From contig DUVT01000167.1 in assembly GCA_012840905.1 (NCBI GenBank), forward strand, positions 1 to 5,581: DNA of 5,581 bases, read 5' to 3'. Origin of the DNA: Acholeplasmataceae bacterium (GTDB lineage: Bacteria; Bacillota_I; Bacilli_A; ML615J-28; CAG-698). The notes under the pieces were generated by a model. It saw only the letters and a list, made by a program, of their open reading frames with translations, was not told the origin of the DNA and made no database searches. A program made the translations under genes and the position numbers. Of the stretch, positions 1 to 5,581 are shown piece by piece. The first letter of the stretch is position 1. Every line of letters starts with the position of its first letter.

Positions 1-267
1 CTAGGTATTAATAAATTAAATATATATAAGATATTCTTTACAGAAATTTTAATTATTACTTTTATTACTTCATTTTTAGGTATTCTTGCAGTAAGTTTAT
101 TTGTAAATGAAGCTAATAAAATAATGGATTTGATTTATTATCCTTTGTATATTCCATTACTATCATTACTATTTATTTTAGTGGTGAATACGATAGTAGG
201 ACTCCTACCTATAAGTAATCTCTTAAGGTTAACACCATCACAAATATTAAGTAAATATGATATGTAA
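1..267 (+). CDS. FtsX/MacB-type ABC transporter permease, C-terminal fragment
   Basis: Frame 1 is open from the first base to a TAA at 265-267, giving 88 residues with no start codon of its own, so the gene begins upstream of the window. Two hydrophobic segments are visible: residues about 15-34, and about 53-73, ending in a short cytoplasmic tail. The tail reads LPISNLLRLTPSQIL, which matches the end of FtsX-like permeases, where a 'lPa-ra-r-P-eaL' pattern follows the last membrane helix. Family knowledge: such permeases pair with an ATPase and act in lipoprotein release, peptide efflux or antimicrobial peptide resistance rather than ordinary solute uptake. The substrate cannot be told from this fragment. 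The gene ends just before a hairpin terminator shared with the convergent operon. Confidence is good for the superfamily and low for any specific role. Confidence 0.75.
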   Translation, partial: LGINKLNIYKIFFTEILIITFITSFLGILAVSLFVNEANKIMDLIYYPLYIPLLSLLFILVVNTIVGLLPISNLLRLTPSQILSKYDM

Positions 268-299
268 AAAAAGGCCAGTTCAATTGAACTGACCTTTTT
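268..299. terminator. Bidirectional intrinsic terminator between convergent genes
   Basis: A 14-base-pair inverted repeat (268-281 with 286-299) surrounds an AATT loop and has an A-tract on one side and a T-tract on the other, so it can work in both directions. The one imperfect pair, 275/292, is a C-A mismatch in the plus-strand RNA but a G-U wobble in the minus-strand RNA. The hairpin is therefore slightly better for the minus-strand operon ending at 312. It starts directly at the end of the plus-strand permease gene. Confidence 0.9.
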
Positions 300-311
300 A
301 AATTTACAAGT

Positions 312-1703
312 TTAATAACCAATGTAATAACCTAAGATTAATAGACCAACCGTAATAGCAAGAATTAAAAGTTGTAGTAAGAATGTTTTCTTTAACCATT
401 TAGTATAGGAAAATCCTGCTATACCTAATGCTATCAATAAAACAGGGTTTGTAGGATAGATTAAATCTGTATAACCATCACCAAAGACGAAGGCAAGTAG
501 CGCAATATTTTGAGTAATATTGATTTTTGTTGCAAGAGTACTAATAATAGGAATAATTAGTAAAACTTTTGCACTTGCAGAACCAATAAAAAATTGAATA
601 AAAAGTATTATTGCATATATGAAGAGAATGCCTACAATTGGTGAAGTATTATTTAAGATGCTTGAAAGGTTATAAATAATAGTATCCATTATTTGTGAAT
701 CTTCTAAAATGTATTTAATCGAACCAGCTAGTAATAGAAGAATAACAGCTGGACTCATTGCGATAAATCCATCTACAAACATCTTAACTAAGTTTTTAAA
801 CTTTTCGCCAATAATTAAACCACATATAAAGATTCCAATTAAGAAGCTTATAGCTAATATTGGTGTTGCAAGTCCTTTTAATGGTTCAAGGATTGAACTT
901 GCAAATATAATTACAAGAATTATTAAATATAAAAACAGATATGTTTTTAATACTTTTGGATTGTACTCTTTAAATTCATTTAAACTTAAATTTTTGATTT
1001 TTTCTTGATCATTTTTATATGTTGGAGATGTTTCAGGATTTTTTTCAATTCGCTTAACGTGGATAGTTAAAAATATGCAAAGAAGTACATACATTAATAT
1101 AAAGATTAATGCTCTATACCAAATCCCATCAACAACAGTAATTCCCATTTTTTCACTTGCAAGCCCGATTGAGAATGGATTTGTTAGGGCAGTAGAAAAG
1201 CCAAAGCCAGCTGCCATAACACACATTCCTAGACCTGTAAATGTATCCCAACCCAATGATAGGGCAAGTAATATAATTATTGGAAGTAAAGTTACTGATT
1301 CTTCAAATATTCCAAATAAAGAACCGAATAACATAAAGAATAAAACTACCAAATACATTAAAATATATTTTTTATTTTTAAACTTTTCAATTAAATATGC
1401 TATTAAGGCATATATCCCATTTGTTTTGTCCATGACGTTAAATGCTCCACCAAGGATAAGAATAAATAGGGAGATTACTATTACAACAATCCCATCACTT
1501 GATGATAATAATCTTATTGGTGCGAACACAAACTTTAAGACCGAATATCCTTTTCCTTCTATTGGTGTGTAAACCAGTTCATGATATACTCCTTTAGCAA
1601 CCAAAAAGGTTAAGAAATATGCTAAAAGCATAAATGAGACTAAAATAATACAAACGGTTATAAATGAACGTTTGTTTATTTGTAATATTTTTTCATTATT
1701 CAT
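312..1703 (-). CDS. YfcC family carrier (DcuC superfamily), possible amino acid or carboxylate transporter
   Basis: A 463-residue polytopic membrane protein with about 12 hydrophobic segments (for example near 14-36, 71-92, 112-131, 194-214, 252-271, 276-298, 354-372 and 441-461) and a charged central loop at about 216-250 dividing it into two halves. Family-like signatures are the re-entrant-type stretch with a paired acid, FGIFEES (130-136), then the TNPFSIG region (174-180), and in the second half GSASAK (374-379), FGDGYTD (407-413) and PTNP (417-420). These match YfcC/DcuC-type carriers in the ion transporter superfamily, and the length is normal. Some family members exchange basic amino acids such as arginine and ornithine; the substrate here is unknown. 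The ATG overlaps the end of the upstream acyltransferase gene by 8 bases (ATGAATAA), with an AAAGGAAG ribosome site at 1713-1720, which implies translational coupling. The gene ends before the shared terminator. Family assignment is firm; substrate is not. Confidence 0.85.
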   Translation of the reverse strand: MNNEKILQINKRSFITVCIILVSFMLLAYFLTFLVAKGVYHELVYTPIEGKGYSVLKFVFAPIRLLSSSDGIVVIVISLFILILGGAFNVMDKTNGIYALIAYLIEKFKNKKYILMYLVVLFFMLFGSLFGIFEESVTLLPIIILLALSLGWDTFTGLGMCVMAAGFGFSTALTNPFSIGLASEKMGITVVDGIWYRALIFILMYVLLCIFLTIHVKRIEKNPETSPTYKNDQEKIKNLSLNEFKEYNPKVLKTYLFLYLIILVIIFASSILEPLKGLATPILAISFLIGIFICGLIIGEKFKNLVKMFVDGFIAMSPAVILLLLAGSIKYILEDSQIMDTIIYNLSSILNNTSPIVGILFIYAIILFIQFFIGSASAKVLLIIPIISTLATKINITQNIALLAFVFGDGYTDLIYPTNPVLLIALGIAGFSYTKWLKKTFLLQLLILAITVGLLILGYYIGY

Positions 1704-3600
1704 TGCCTAAATCTTCCTTTATATATTTGTTATATAATGCTTCTGCAACAACACTCCATTTAACCGAATGTCTTGGAACCTTTGGTACGAAGTAATATAA
1801 AGTATTGTCGTGATAAACTTCAAAGTTTTCATTAGCACCAAAAGGAATAGCTGGAATGTTTTGAAGTTTAAATTCTTTTGTTACAGTTTCGTTATTTAAT
1901 GTTCCTACATATTTTAGCCCGTTCTCATTAAGGGTTGTAACACCACTTCCTACAATCGCAAATCCTTTACCTTTAGGGTCAGGTAGTTTTAAAGTAACTT
2001 CTGTAGTTAATTGATAATTTGGTTTTAAAATATTTTTTGCCTCATAAGATTTTTGGAATAAATACCAGTCTTTAATAGTTTCTGGAATGTTTTTATTGTT
2101 TGACTCAAACTCATAATAATTATTTAAGGTAATATCTAAATCACAGTGGCTACATTTTATCTGATTGTCTTTTGTGTGAATAGTAAATTCATTTTCACAT
2201 TCAGGACAAACATATAGTATGTTCTCTAAACCTTCTGCGAACTTATCGCCTTTAAAATAAACTTTATTTTCTTTTTGCCATTTAAAATCATTGTAATACA
2301 TTTTTTTATTAAGAATAGTGTTTATTTCTTCTAAAGATTTAGTTTTTAAATCTTCGGGAGTAAAGAGTAGTTCATATTCAAGATCAACACGTCCTCTTCG
2401 AATATTAGCTGCCCATTTAGGTTTTGTAAAATAACCACCAGAGATTTTACCAATGTAGACTGGAGCACCTAAGTGTTTAATTAATTTTTCAGTTGCTGGT
2501 GCTAATGTTTCAAGTTCACCATAAGCACTTAATCTACCCTCAGGTGCAATTCCTAAAATTCCACCATTATTTATAACTTTCTTAATGTTTTTAATCGCAC
2601 TAATATCTGGTTGATATAGGAACTTTGGAAAACATCCAAGTTTATGCAACACTTTCGCAAGACGATAATTGCAGAAGTAGTAATAGGCCATGATTGCATT
2701 TACTCGTTTTGGATAAAGTGGAATAAAAGTATACATCCAATCAAAAAATGATGGATGATTATATAACAAGATGAATGGCCCTTCTACATCTTTAAATATC
2801 TCTACATTTTTAAGTTGTAAGTTAACTTTTTTAAAATATAGTTTTTTTAATAAACCTTTAAAAAACCAATAAAGAAATTTATTAGGTTCTTTTACATTGT
2901 TTTGGAAGAACTTCATATCTTGTTTTGGTTTTTTTGTAAATAGCTTTTGAATGTATTTATAATATCTTAGTGTTAAAAAGGAAAGTATCATTAACGCAAG
3001 AATTAAGATTAGAAATAAACTTTCATCAACAATTAATTGTCCTAAACTAATTGAAATTATTACAGATGGAATTGTACCAAGTGTTGTAAGTAAAATGTAT
3101 TTTGTGAATTTCATTTTTGACTTAGCACAAGTATAAGCAATTAAACCATATGAAATTACTGGTAAGAAGTATAAAACTAATATTTTCTTACTAAGTTTTC
3201 TTTCTTCGAATTCAACTTTTTCTAACTTTTTATCATAATAGTTAGAAACTAATTTTTCATATCGTTTTACAATTACCCACATTAAAAGATTTCCTACGAA
3301 GATGCCTGCCATAATTGTAATAAAGGCAAATATAGGATTCAGTACCACTCCAGCAATAACTTGAAGCGGCGCTGCTGGAATAAATGTAACTAGAATTAAT
3401 CCTGCTTGAATAAAACCTATTACAAATAATGCAGCAATTCCATAGGAATCAAACTTCTTAATTACTATCTCCCAAGATTTATTTGCAAGGGCTTGTTTAA
3501 TTGGGTCAATTAAATCTAAAATTAAAAAAACAAAGCCTGTAATTACAGATAAACTAATTATTGTTATGACGCTAATTTTAATAATTTTCTTACTTTTCAT
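1696..3600 (-). CDS. VTT (DedA/TVP38-like) membrane domain fused to PlsC-type acyltransferase with zinc ribbon
   Basis: A 634-residue protein with three visible parts. (1) Residues about 10-215 are membrane-embedded, with hydrophobic segments near 10-30, 53-73, 78-110, 140-158, 168-190 and 194-212. The stretch FIPAAPLQVIAG (73-84), with further Gly-rich helix and a basic KRYEK end (112-116), resembles the VTT/SNARE-associated domain of TVP38, TMEM41 and DedA proteins. (2) Residues about 255-420 are a PlsC lysophospholipid acyltransferase: NHPSFFD (281-287) gives the catalytic H282-x4-D287, and APEGRLS (352-358) is the substrate-binding block, with Arg directly after EG instead of the usual EGTR. 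(3) A zinc ribbon with Cys 465/468 and 483/486, then a beta-rich tail to 634. Family knowledge: VTT proteins are linked to lipid scrambling, and PlsC enzymes acylate lysophosphatidate or related lipids at the membrane. Parts 2 and 3 resemble soluble-type clostridial PlsC proteins; the VTT fusion is the unusual part. It is the first gene of an operon with the YfcC carrier. The lipid substrate is not determinable. Confidence 0.85.
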   Translation of the reverse strand: MKSKKIIKISVITIISLSVITGFVFLILDLIDPIKQALANKSWEIVIKKFDSYGIAALFVIGFIQAGLILVTFIPAAPLQVIAGVVLNPIFAFITIMAGIFVGNLLMWVIVKRYEKLVSNYYDKKLEKVEFEERKLSKKILVLYFLPVISYGLIAYTCAKSKMKFTKYILLTTLGTIPSVIISISLGQLIVDESLFLILILALMILSFLTLRYYKYIQKLFTKKPKQDMKFFQNNVKEPNKFLYWFFKGLLKKLYFKKVNLQLKNVEIFKDVEGPFILLYNHPSFFDWMYTFIPLYPKRVNAIMAYYYFCNYRLAKVLHKLGCFPKFLYQPDISAIKNIKKVINNGGILGIAPEGRLSAYGELETLAPATEKLIKHLGAPVYIGKISGGYFTKPKWAANIRRGRVDLEYELLFTPEDLKTKSLEEINTILNKKMYYNDFKWQKENKVYFKGDKFAEGLENILYVCPECENEFTIHTKDNQIKCSHCDLDITLNNYYEFESNNKNIPETIKDWYLFQKSYEAKNILKPNYQLTTEVTLKLPDPKGKGFAIVGSGVTTLNENGLKYVGTLNNETVTKEFKLQNIPAIPFGANENFEVYHDNTLYYFVPKVPRHSVKWSVVAEALYNKYIKEDLGNE

Positions 3601-3630
3601 ATTATCATCTTTCTAGATAAATTTTTTACT

Positions 3631-3659
3631 ATTATAACACAAATCAAAAAAAATGTTAA
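3631..3659 (-). promoter_or_regulatory. Sigma-A-type promoter of the VTT-PlsC/YfcC operon
   Basis: Read on the minus strand, TTAACA (3659-3654, five of six consensus bases) is followed after 17 bases by a perfect TATAAT (3636-3631). The spacer starts with a run of eight T. Transcription would start near 3624, leaving an untranslated leader of about 24 bases. The ribosome site before the ATG at 3600 is weak (AGAAAG, about 8 bases upstream), so translation of the fusion gene may be modest. Confidence 0.8.
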
Positions 3660-3688
3660 GATAGTTTTATACCCATTGAGATTATATT
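3656..3688 (+). promoter_or_regulatory. Weak candidate promoter region for the 186-residue membrane protein
   Basis: No good plus-strand promoter is visible in the 117-base divergent spacer. The options are TATATT (3683-3688) with TTAAGA (3656-3661) at an over-long 21-base spacing, or TTGAGA (3676-3681) with TAATAC (3697-3702) at a short 15-base spacing. The first would overlap the -35 box of the divergent operon promoter. Listed as a candidate only. Confidence 0.2.
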
Positions 3689-3717
3689 GCATAAAATAAT
3701 ACATGGGGTGAAGGTAA

Positions 3718-4278
3718 ATGAAGAGTAGTAGAAGTGAAAAATTTAAAGATATTTCTTACGCTGTAATTGCTGGTTTTATCGCTAATTATCTCCAAGAAGG
3801 AGTAGCAAGATTTTTTCACGACTTTACAAATACTGAAGCCCCCGCCTTTGAACATACTTCATCTGTCTTATCAGCTATTGTGGTTATAGTTGGTATTCAG
3901 TTACTTAAAGACAAAACTAGTCTAATAAACTCTACTATCTTTGCTTCTGGTCTATCTGCTGTTTTGCTTGAAGTAATTGACTCACACTTAATTAATGATG
4001 AAATAGATTATGAATCAATTTTAAAAAAGTTTTTAACTGATGCAACAATCTTACCTATAATTCTTACAATTTATTATAAGTTTTTAGATGAAGCAAAAAA
4101 ATATATAAAACGTGATTATGAAGGAATGGTTCCTGAAGTTATAAAAAATATTATTAGGGCATTTCCGATTATTGTTTATTATGGTTATTTCTTATTTGAA
4201 AATAATATAAAGGAAAATACAAGCGAAGATTGTAAAAATATAAATAATAGTTTACGAAATTGTAAAAAAGATGTATAA
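3718..4278 (+). CDS. Uncharacterised small membrane protein (186 residues)
   Basis: I do not recognise a family. The ATG is preceded by GGGGTGA (3705-3711) at 6-base spacing, a good ribosome site, and the frame ends in TAA. Hydrophobic segments lie at about 47-64, 70-88, 108-121 and 147-160; residues 11-30 are a weaker, possibly amphipathic helix, so three to five membrane passes are plausible. The N-terminus is basic (MKSSRSEKFK). The C-terminal tail after 160 is hydrophilic and Asn/Lys/Glu-rich, with the only two cysteines at 172 and 182. The acidic cluster LINDEIDYES (91-100) sits between membrane segments. There is no signal peptide cleavage site that I can defend. It is divergent from the acyltransferase operon and 34 bases upstream of the acetyltransferase gene with no terminator between, so the two plus-strand genes may be cotranscribed. 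Function is unknown. Confidence 0.7.
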   Translation: MKSSRSEKFKDISYAVIAGFIANYLQEGVARFFHDFTNTEAPAFEHTSSVLSAIVVIVGIQLLKDKTSLINSTIFASGLSAVLLEVIDSHLINDEIDYESILKKFLTDATILPIILTIYYKFLDEAKKYIKRDYEGMVPEVIKNIIRAFPIIVYYGYFLFENNIKENTSEDCKNINNSLRNCKKDV

Positions 4279-4279
4279 T
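4251..4279 (+). promoter_or_regulatory. Candidate internal promoter for the acetyltransferase gene
   Basis: A perfect TATAAT (4274-4279) overlaps the stop codon of the preceding gene and lies 17 bases after TTTACG (4251-4256, four of six consensus bases). Transcription would start near 4286, leaving a leader of about 27 bases that holds the GGAGG site (4302-4306) at 6-base spacing from the ATG at 4313. In such AT-rich DNA a chance match is possible, but spacing and position are ideal. Confidence 0.5.
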
Positions 4280-4312
4280 TAACTAAAGAATCAAGTTAAG
4301 CGGAGGATACAA

Positions 4313-5431
4313 ATGATTACAATAAAAGAAATTAATAAAAAACGAGATATAAAAAAATTTGTGGACTTTCCCAATAAATTATATAAGGACAACGAATACT
4401 ATATACCAGCATTTTATCAAGATGAATTAAATATGTTAAACCCGAAGAAAAATCCTGCATATGAGTATTGTGAAACTAAATTATTTTTAGCTTTTAAAGA
4501 TAATAAGATTGTCGGAAGAATTTGTGCATTAATTAATCATGCATATAATAAAAAGAAAAACTTAAACCAAATCCGTTTTTGTCGTTTTGATGTAATTGAT
4601 GATTTTGAAGTTACAAAATTATTATTTGATCAAGTTATTAAATGGGCTAAAGAGCGAGGATTAAATCAAGTAATAGGTCCAATAGGTTTTAGTGATTTAG
4701 ATAAACAAGGTCTTTTAATTGAAGGCTTTAATGAATATAGTAATACCATTACATTATATAATCATCCTTACTATATGCATCATTTAGAAAAATTAGGGTT
4801 TGTAAAAGATGTAGATTGGGTAGAATATCAAGTGTTCGCTCCAGAACAAATGAGTGAAAGACTGATTCGTTTATCAGAGTTAATTAAACGTCGTTATGGA
4901 TATAAACTTGTAAAGCTAAAGAAACGTAAGGAAATTGCTCCATACGTGAATAAGGCTTTTGCGATTGTTAATGAATCCTTTGAACATTTATACGGTGTTG
5001 TACCTATTACAGAAAAACAAATTGAACTAGCAGTAAAACAATTTGTAACGCTAGTTAATATGGATTACTTATATATTGTAGAAAATAAAGAAGGCGAAAT
5101 GGTTGGTTTTGGAATTATGGTTCCATCACTAAACGCTGCAACTAAAAAATCAAATGGTAGATTATTCCCATTAGGATTTATTAGAGCCTTAAAAGCATTA
5201 AGAACTCATAAAGTACTAGATATGTATTTGGTTGCAGTAAAACCACAATATCATGGGCTAGGAGTAAATGCACTAATACTAGCTGAGGGAATGCAAACTG
5301 CTATTAAGAATGGTGTTGAATATGCTGAGACAGGTCCTGAGTTAGAAAGTAATGAAGAAGTTAAATCTCAATGGAAAGAATTTAAAACAAGACAACATCG
5401 TAGACGTAGATGCTATAAATTAGATTTATAA
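4313..5431 (+). CDS. GNAT-superfamily N-acetyltransferase, YghO-like
   Basis: A 372-residue soluble protein without membrane segments or signal peptide. The N-terminal half (about 1-170) has a degenerate GNAT-like fold pattern: LAFKDNKIVGRICALIN (59-75) as the central strands, then a helix and the conserved block IGPIGFSDLD with GLLIEGF (121-139), followed by NHPYY and the 'LEKLGF' end (150-163). The C-terminal half (about 195-345) has YLYIVENKEGEMVGFG (252-267) and the acetyl-CoA pyrophosphate-binding signature Q312-YH-G315-L-G317 (QxxGxG) after the strand MYLVAVKP. The basic ending RRRRCY is typical of this large two-part family, related to E. coli YghO. Family knowledge: members are putative acetyl- or acyltransferases with no well-established substrate. 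The strong ribosome site GGAGG (4302-4306) fixes the start. It lies between an unknown membrane protein gene and the rplU leader, with no terminator on either side, so some read-through into rplU is possible. Confidence 0.8.
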   Translation: MITIKEINKKRDIKKFVDFPNKLYKDNEYYIPAFYQDELNMLNPKKNPAYEYCETKLFLAFKDNKIVGRICALINHAYNKKKNLNQIRFCRFDVIDDFEVTKLLFDQVIKWAKERGLNQVIGPIGFSDLDKQGLLIEGFNEYSNTITLYNHPYYMHHLEKLGFVKDVDWVEYQVFAPEQMSERLIRLSELIKRRYGYKLVKLKKRKEIAPYVNKAFAIVNESFEHLYGVVPITEKQIELAVKQFVTLVNMDYLYIVENKEGEMVGFGIMVPSLNAATKKSNGRLFPLGFIRALKALRTHKVLDMYLVAVKPQYHGLGVNALILAEGMQTAIKNGVEYAETGPELESNEEVKSQWKEFKTRQHRRRRCYKLDL

Positions 5432-5436
5432 AACCT

Positions 5437-5465
5437 TTGACTTTAAATTGGAAATAGTGTATAAT
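5437..5465 (+). promoter_or_regulatory. Strong sigma-A-type promoter for rplU
   Basis: TTGACT (5437-5442, five of six consensus bases) and a perfect TATAAT (5460-5465) are separated by exactly 17 bases. A start of transcription near 5472 gives a leader of about 97 bases. This is the best promoter in the window, as expected for a ribosomal protein operon. Confidence 0.85.
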
Positions 5466-5471
5466 ATTAGA

Positions 5472-5568
5472 TGTTGTAAAAAAGCAACCGCACAGAACAG
5501 GTTTTAAGTGACTATTAGTCCACCTTTATGGCGTGTCCTAAATAATTATAAGAGGAGGTGCTTGAAGA
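5472..5568 (+). promoter_or_regulatory. Probable ribosomal protein L21 leader (RNA regulatory element)
   Basis: The leader between the strong promoter and the MYAI start codons is long for this compact genome and contains a block at about 5499-5540 that resembles the L21 leader found before rplU in Firmicutes, in particular an AGG-UUUUAAGUG segment followed by a short hairpin and CACC. The hairpin visible by eye pairs GTG-ACT (5508-5513) with AGT-(C)-CAC (5517-5523) around an ATT loop. AACC (5486-5489) could additionally pair with GGTT (5500-5503). Family knowledge: L21 leaders are thought to mediate autoregulation by the ribosomal protein. The call rests on position and remembered motif, not on a covariance search. 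Confidence 0.65.
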
Positions 5569-5581
5569 ATGTACGCAATTA
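5569..5581 (+). CDS. rplU: 50S ribosomal protein L21, N-terminal start only
   Basis: The window ends four codons into a frame reading M-Y-A-I, preceded by AGAGGAGGTG (5551-5560), an almost perfect ribosome site 8 bases from the ATG. L21 proteins commonly begin MYAII with a GGKQ block following, and the L21-type leader and strong promoter directly upstream agree with this. The coding evidence itself is tiny, so the call depends on the context. In Bacilli, rplU is normally followed by a small protease gene and rpmA (L27), which would lie outside the window. Confidence 0.7.

Noticed and set aside
709..1008. Open frame of 99 codons on the plus strand inside the carrier gene
   Set aside because: It is antisense to a clearly conserved membrane carrier, has no ribosome site, and its composition is what the complement of a hydrophobic AT-rich gene gives.
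1075..1572. Open frame of 165 codons on the plus strand inside the carrier gene
   Set aside because: Antisense shadow of the YfcC-family gene, with no plausible ribosome site and no recognisable domain.
1696..3600. Possible artefactual joining of two genes (VTT protein and PlsC protein)
   Set aside because: The frame is continuous with no stop, and there is no ribosome site and start at the junction that would suggest two separate genes. The linker (about 215-255) is basic and plausible as an interdomain segment.
5432..5471. Terminator after the acetyltransferase gene
   Set aside because: No hairpin followed by a T-run is visible; the stretch is accounted for by the rplU promoter.
1..5581. 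UGA read as tryptophan (mycoplasma code)
   Set aside because: Tryptophan is encoded by TGG in the genes here (eight times in the fusion protein alone, at sites such as W288 next to the catalytic block), and the genes keep full family length under the standard code.
1..5581. CRISPR array, insertion sequence, tRNA or phage/defence island
   Set aside because: No regularly spaced repeats, no terminal inverted repeats with a transposase, no cloverleaf-like sequence and no defence-type domains were found in the window.

Overview
This window comes from a very AT-rich, low-GC Gram-positive-type bacterium (Bacillota or a relative). The signs are consensus sigma-A-type promoters, GGAGG ribosome binding sites, exclusive use of TAA stops, and a ribosomal protein L21 (rplU) leader and start at the right edge. 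Tryptophan is written TGG throughout, so the standard code applies; this argues against UGA-reading mycoplasmas. An Acholeplasma/Izemoplasma/Haloplasma-like or other AT-rich Bacilli lineage would fit, but the sequence does not settle the genus.

Layout. Positions 1-267 (+) hold the C-terminal end of an FtsX/MacB-type ABC transporter permease. A hairpin at 268-299 terminates it and also the convergent minus-strand operon. That operon (3600 to 312) starts from a near-consensus promoter at 3631-3659. It encodes first a 634-residue fusion of an N-terminal VTT (SNARE-associated/DedA-like) membrane domain to a PlsC-type acyltransferase with a zinc ribbon and a C-terminal beta-rich tail. The second gene, overlapping it by 8 bases, encodes a YfcC-family (DcuC superfamily) carrier. 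Divergently, on the plus strand, lie an unrecognised 186-residue membrane protein (3718-4278) and a 372-residue GNAT-type acetyltransferase of the YghO-like kind (4313-5431), which probably also has its own promoter inside the end of the preceding gene. The window ends with a strong promoter (5437-5465), a roughly 97-base leader that fits the autoregulatory L21 leader, and the first four codons of rplU.

How the genes may work together. The fusion protein joins a domain whose relatives move lipids across membranes to an enzyme domain that acylates lysophospholipids, so one polypeptide could couple lipid flipping with lipid remodelling. The overlap with the carrier gene implies coordinated expression, but a functional link between the two is only inferred. 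The remaining genes look like separate housekeeping or uncharacterised functions. The window is gene-dense: no stretch over about 140 bases lacks a gene, and I see no mobile element, CRISPR array, tRNA or rRNA.
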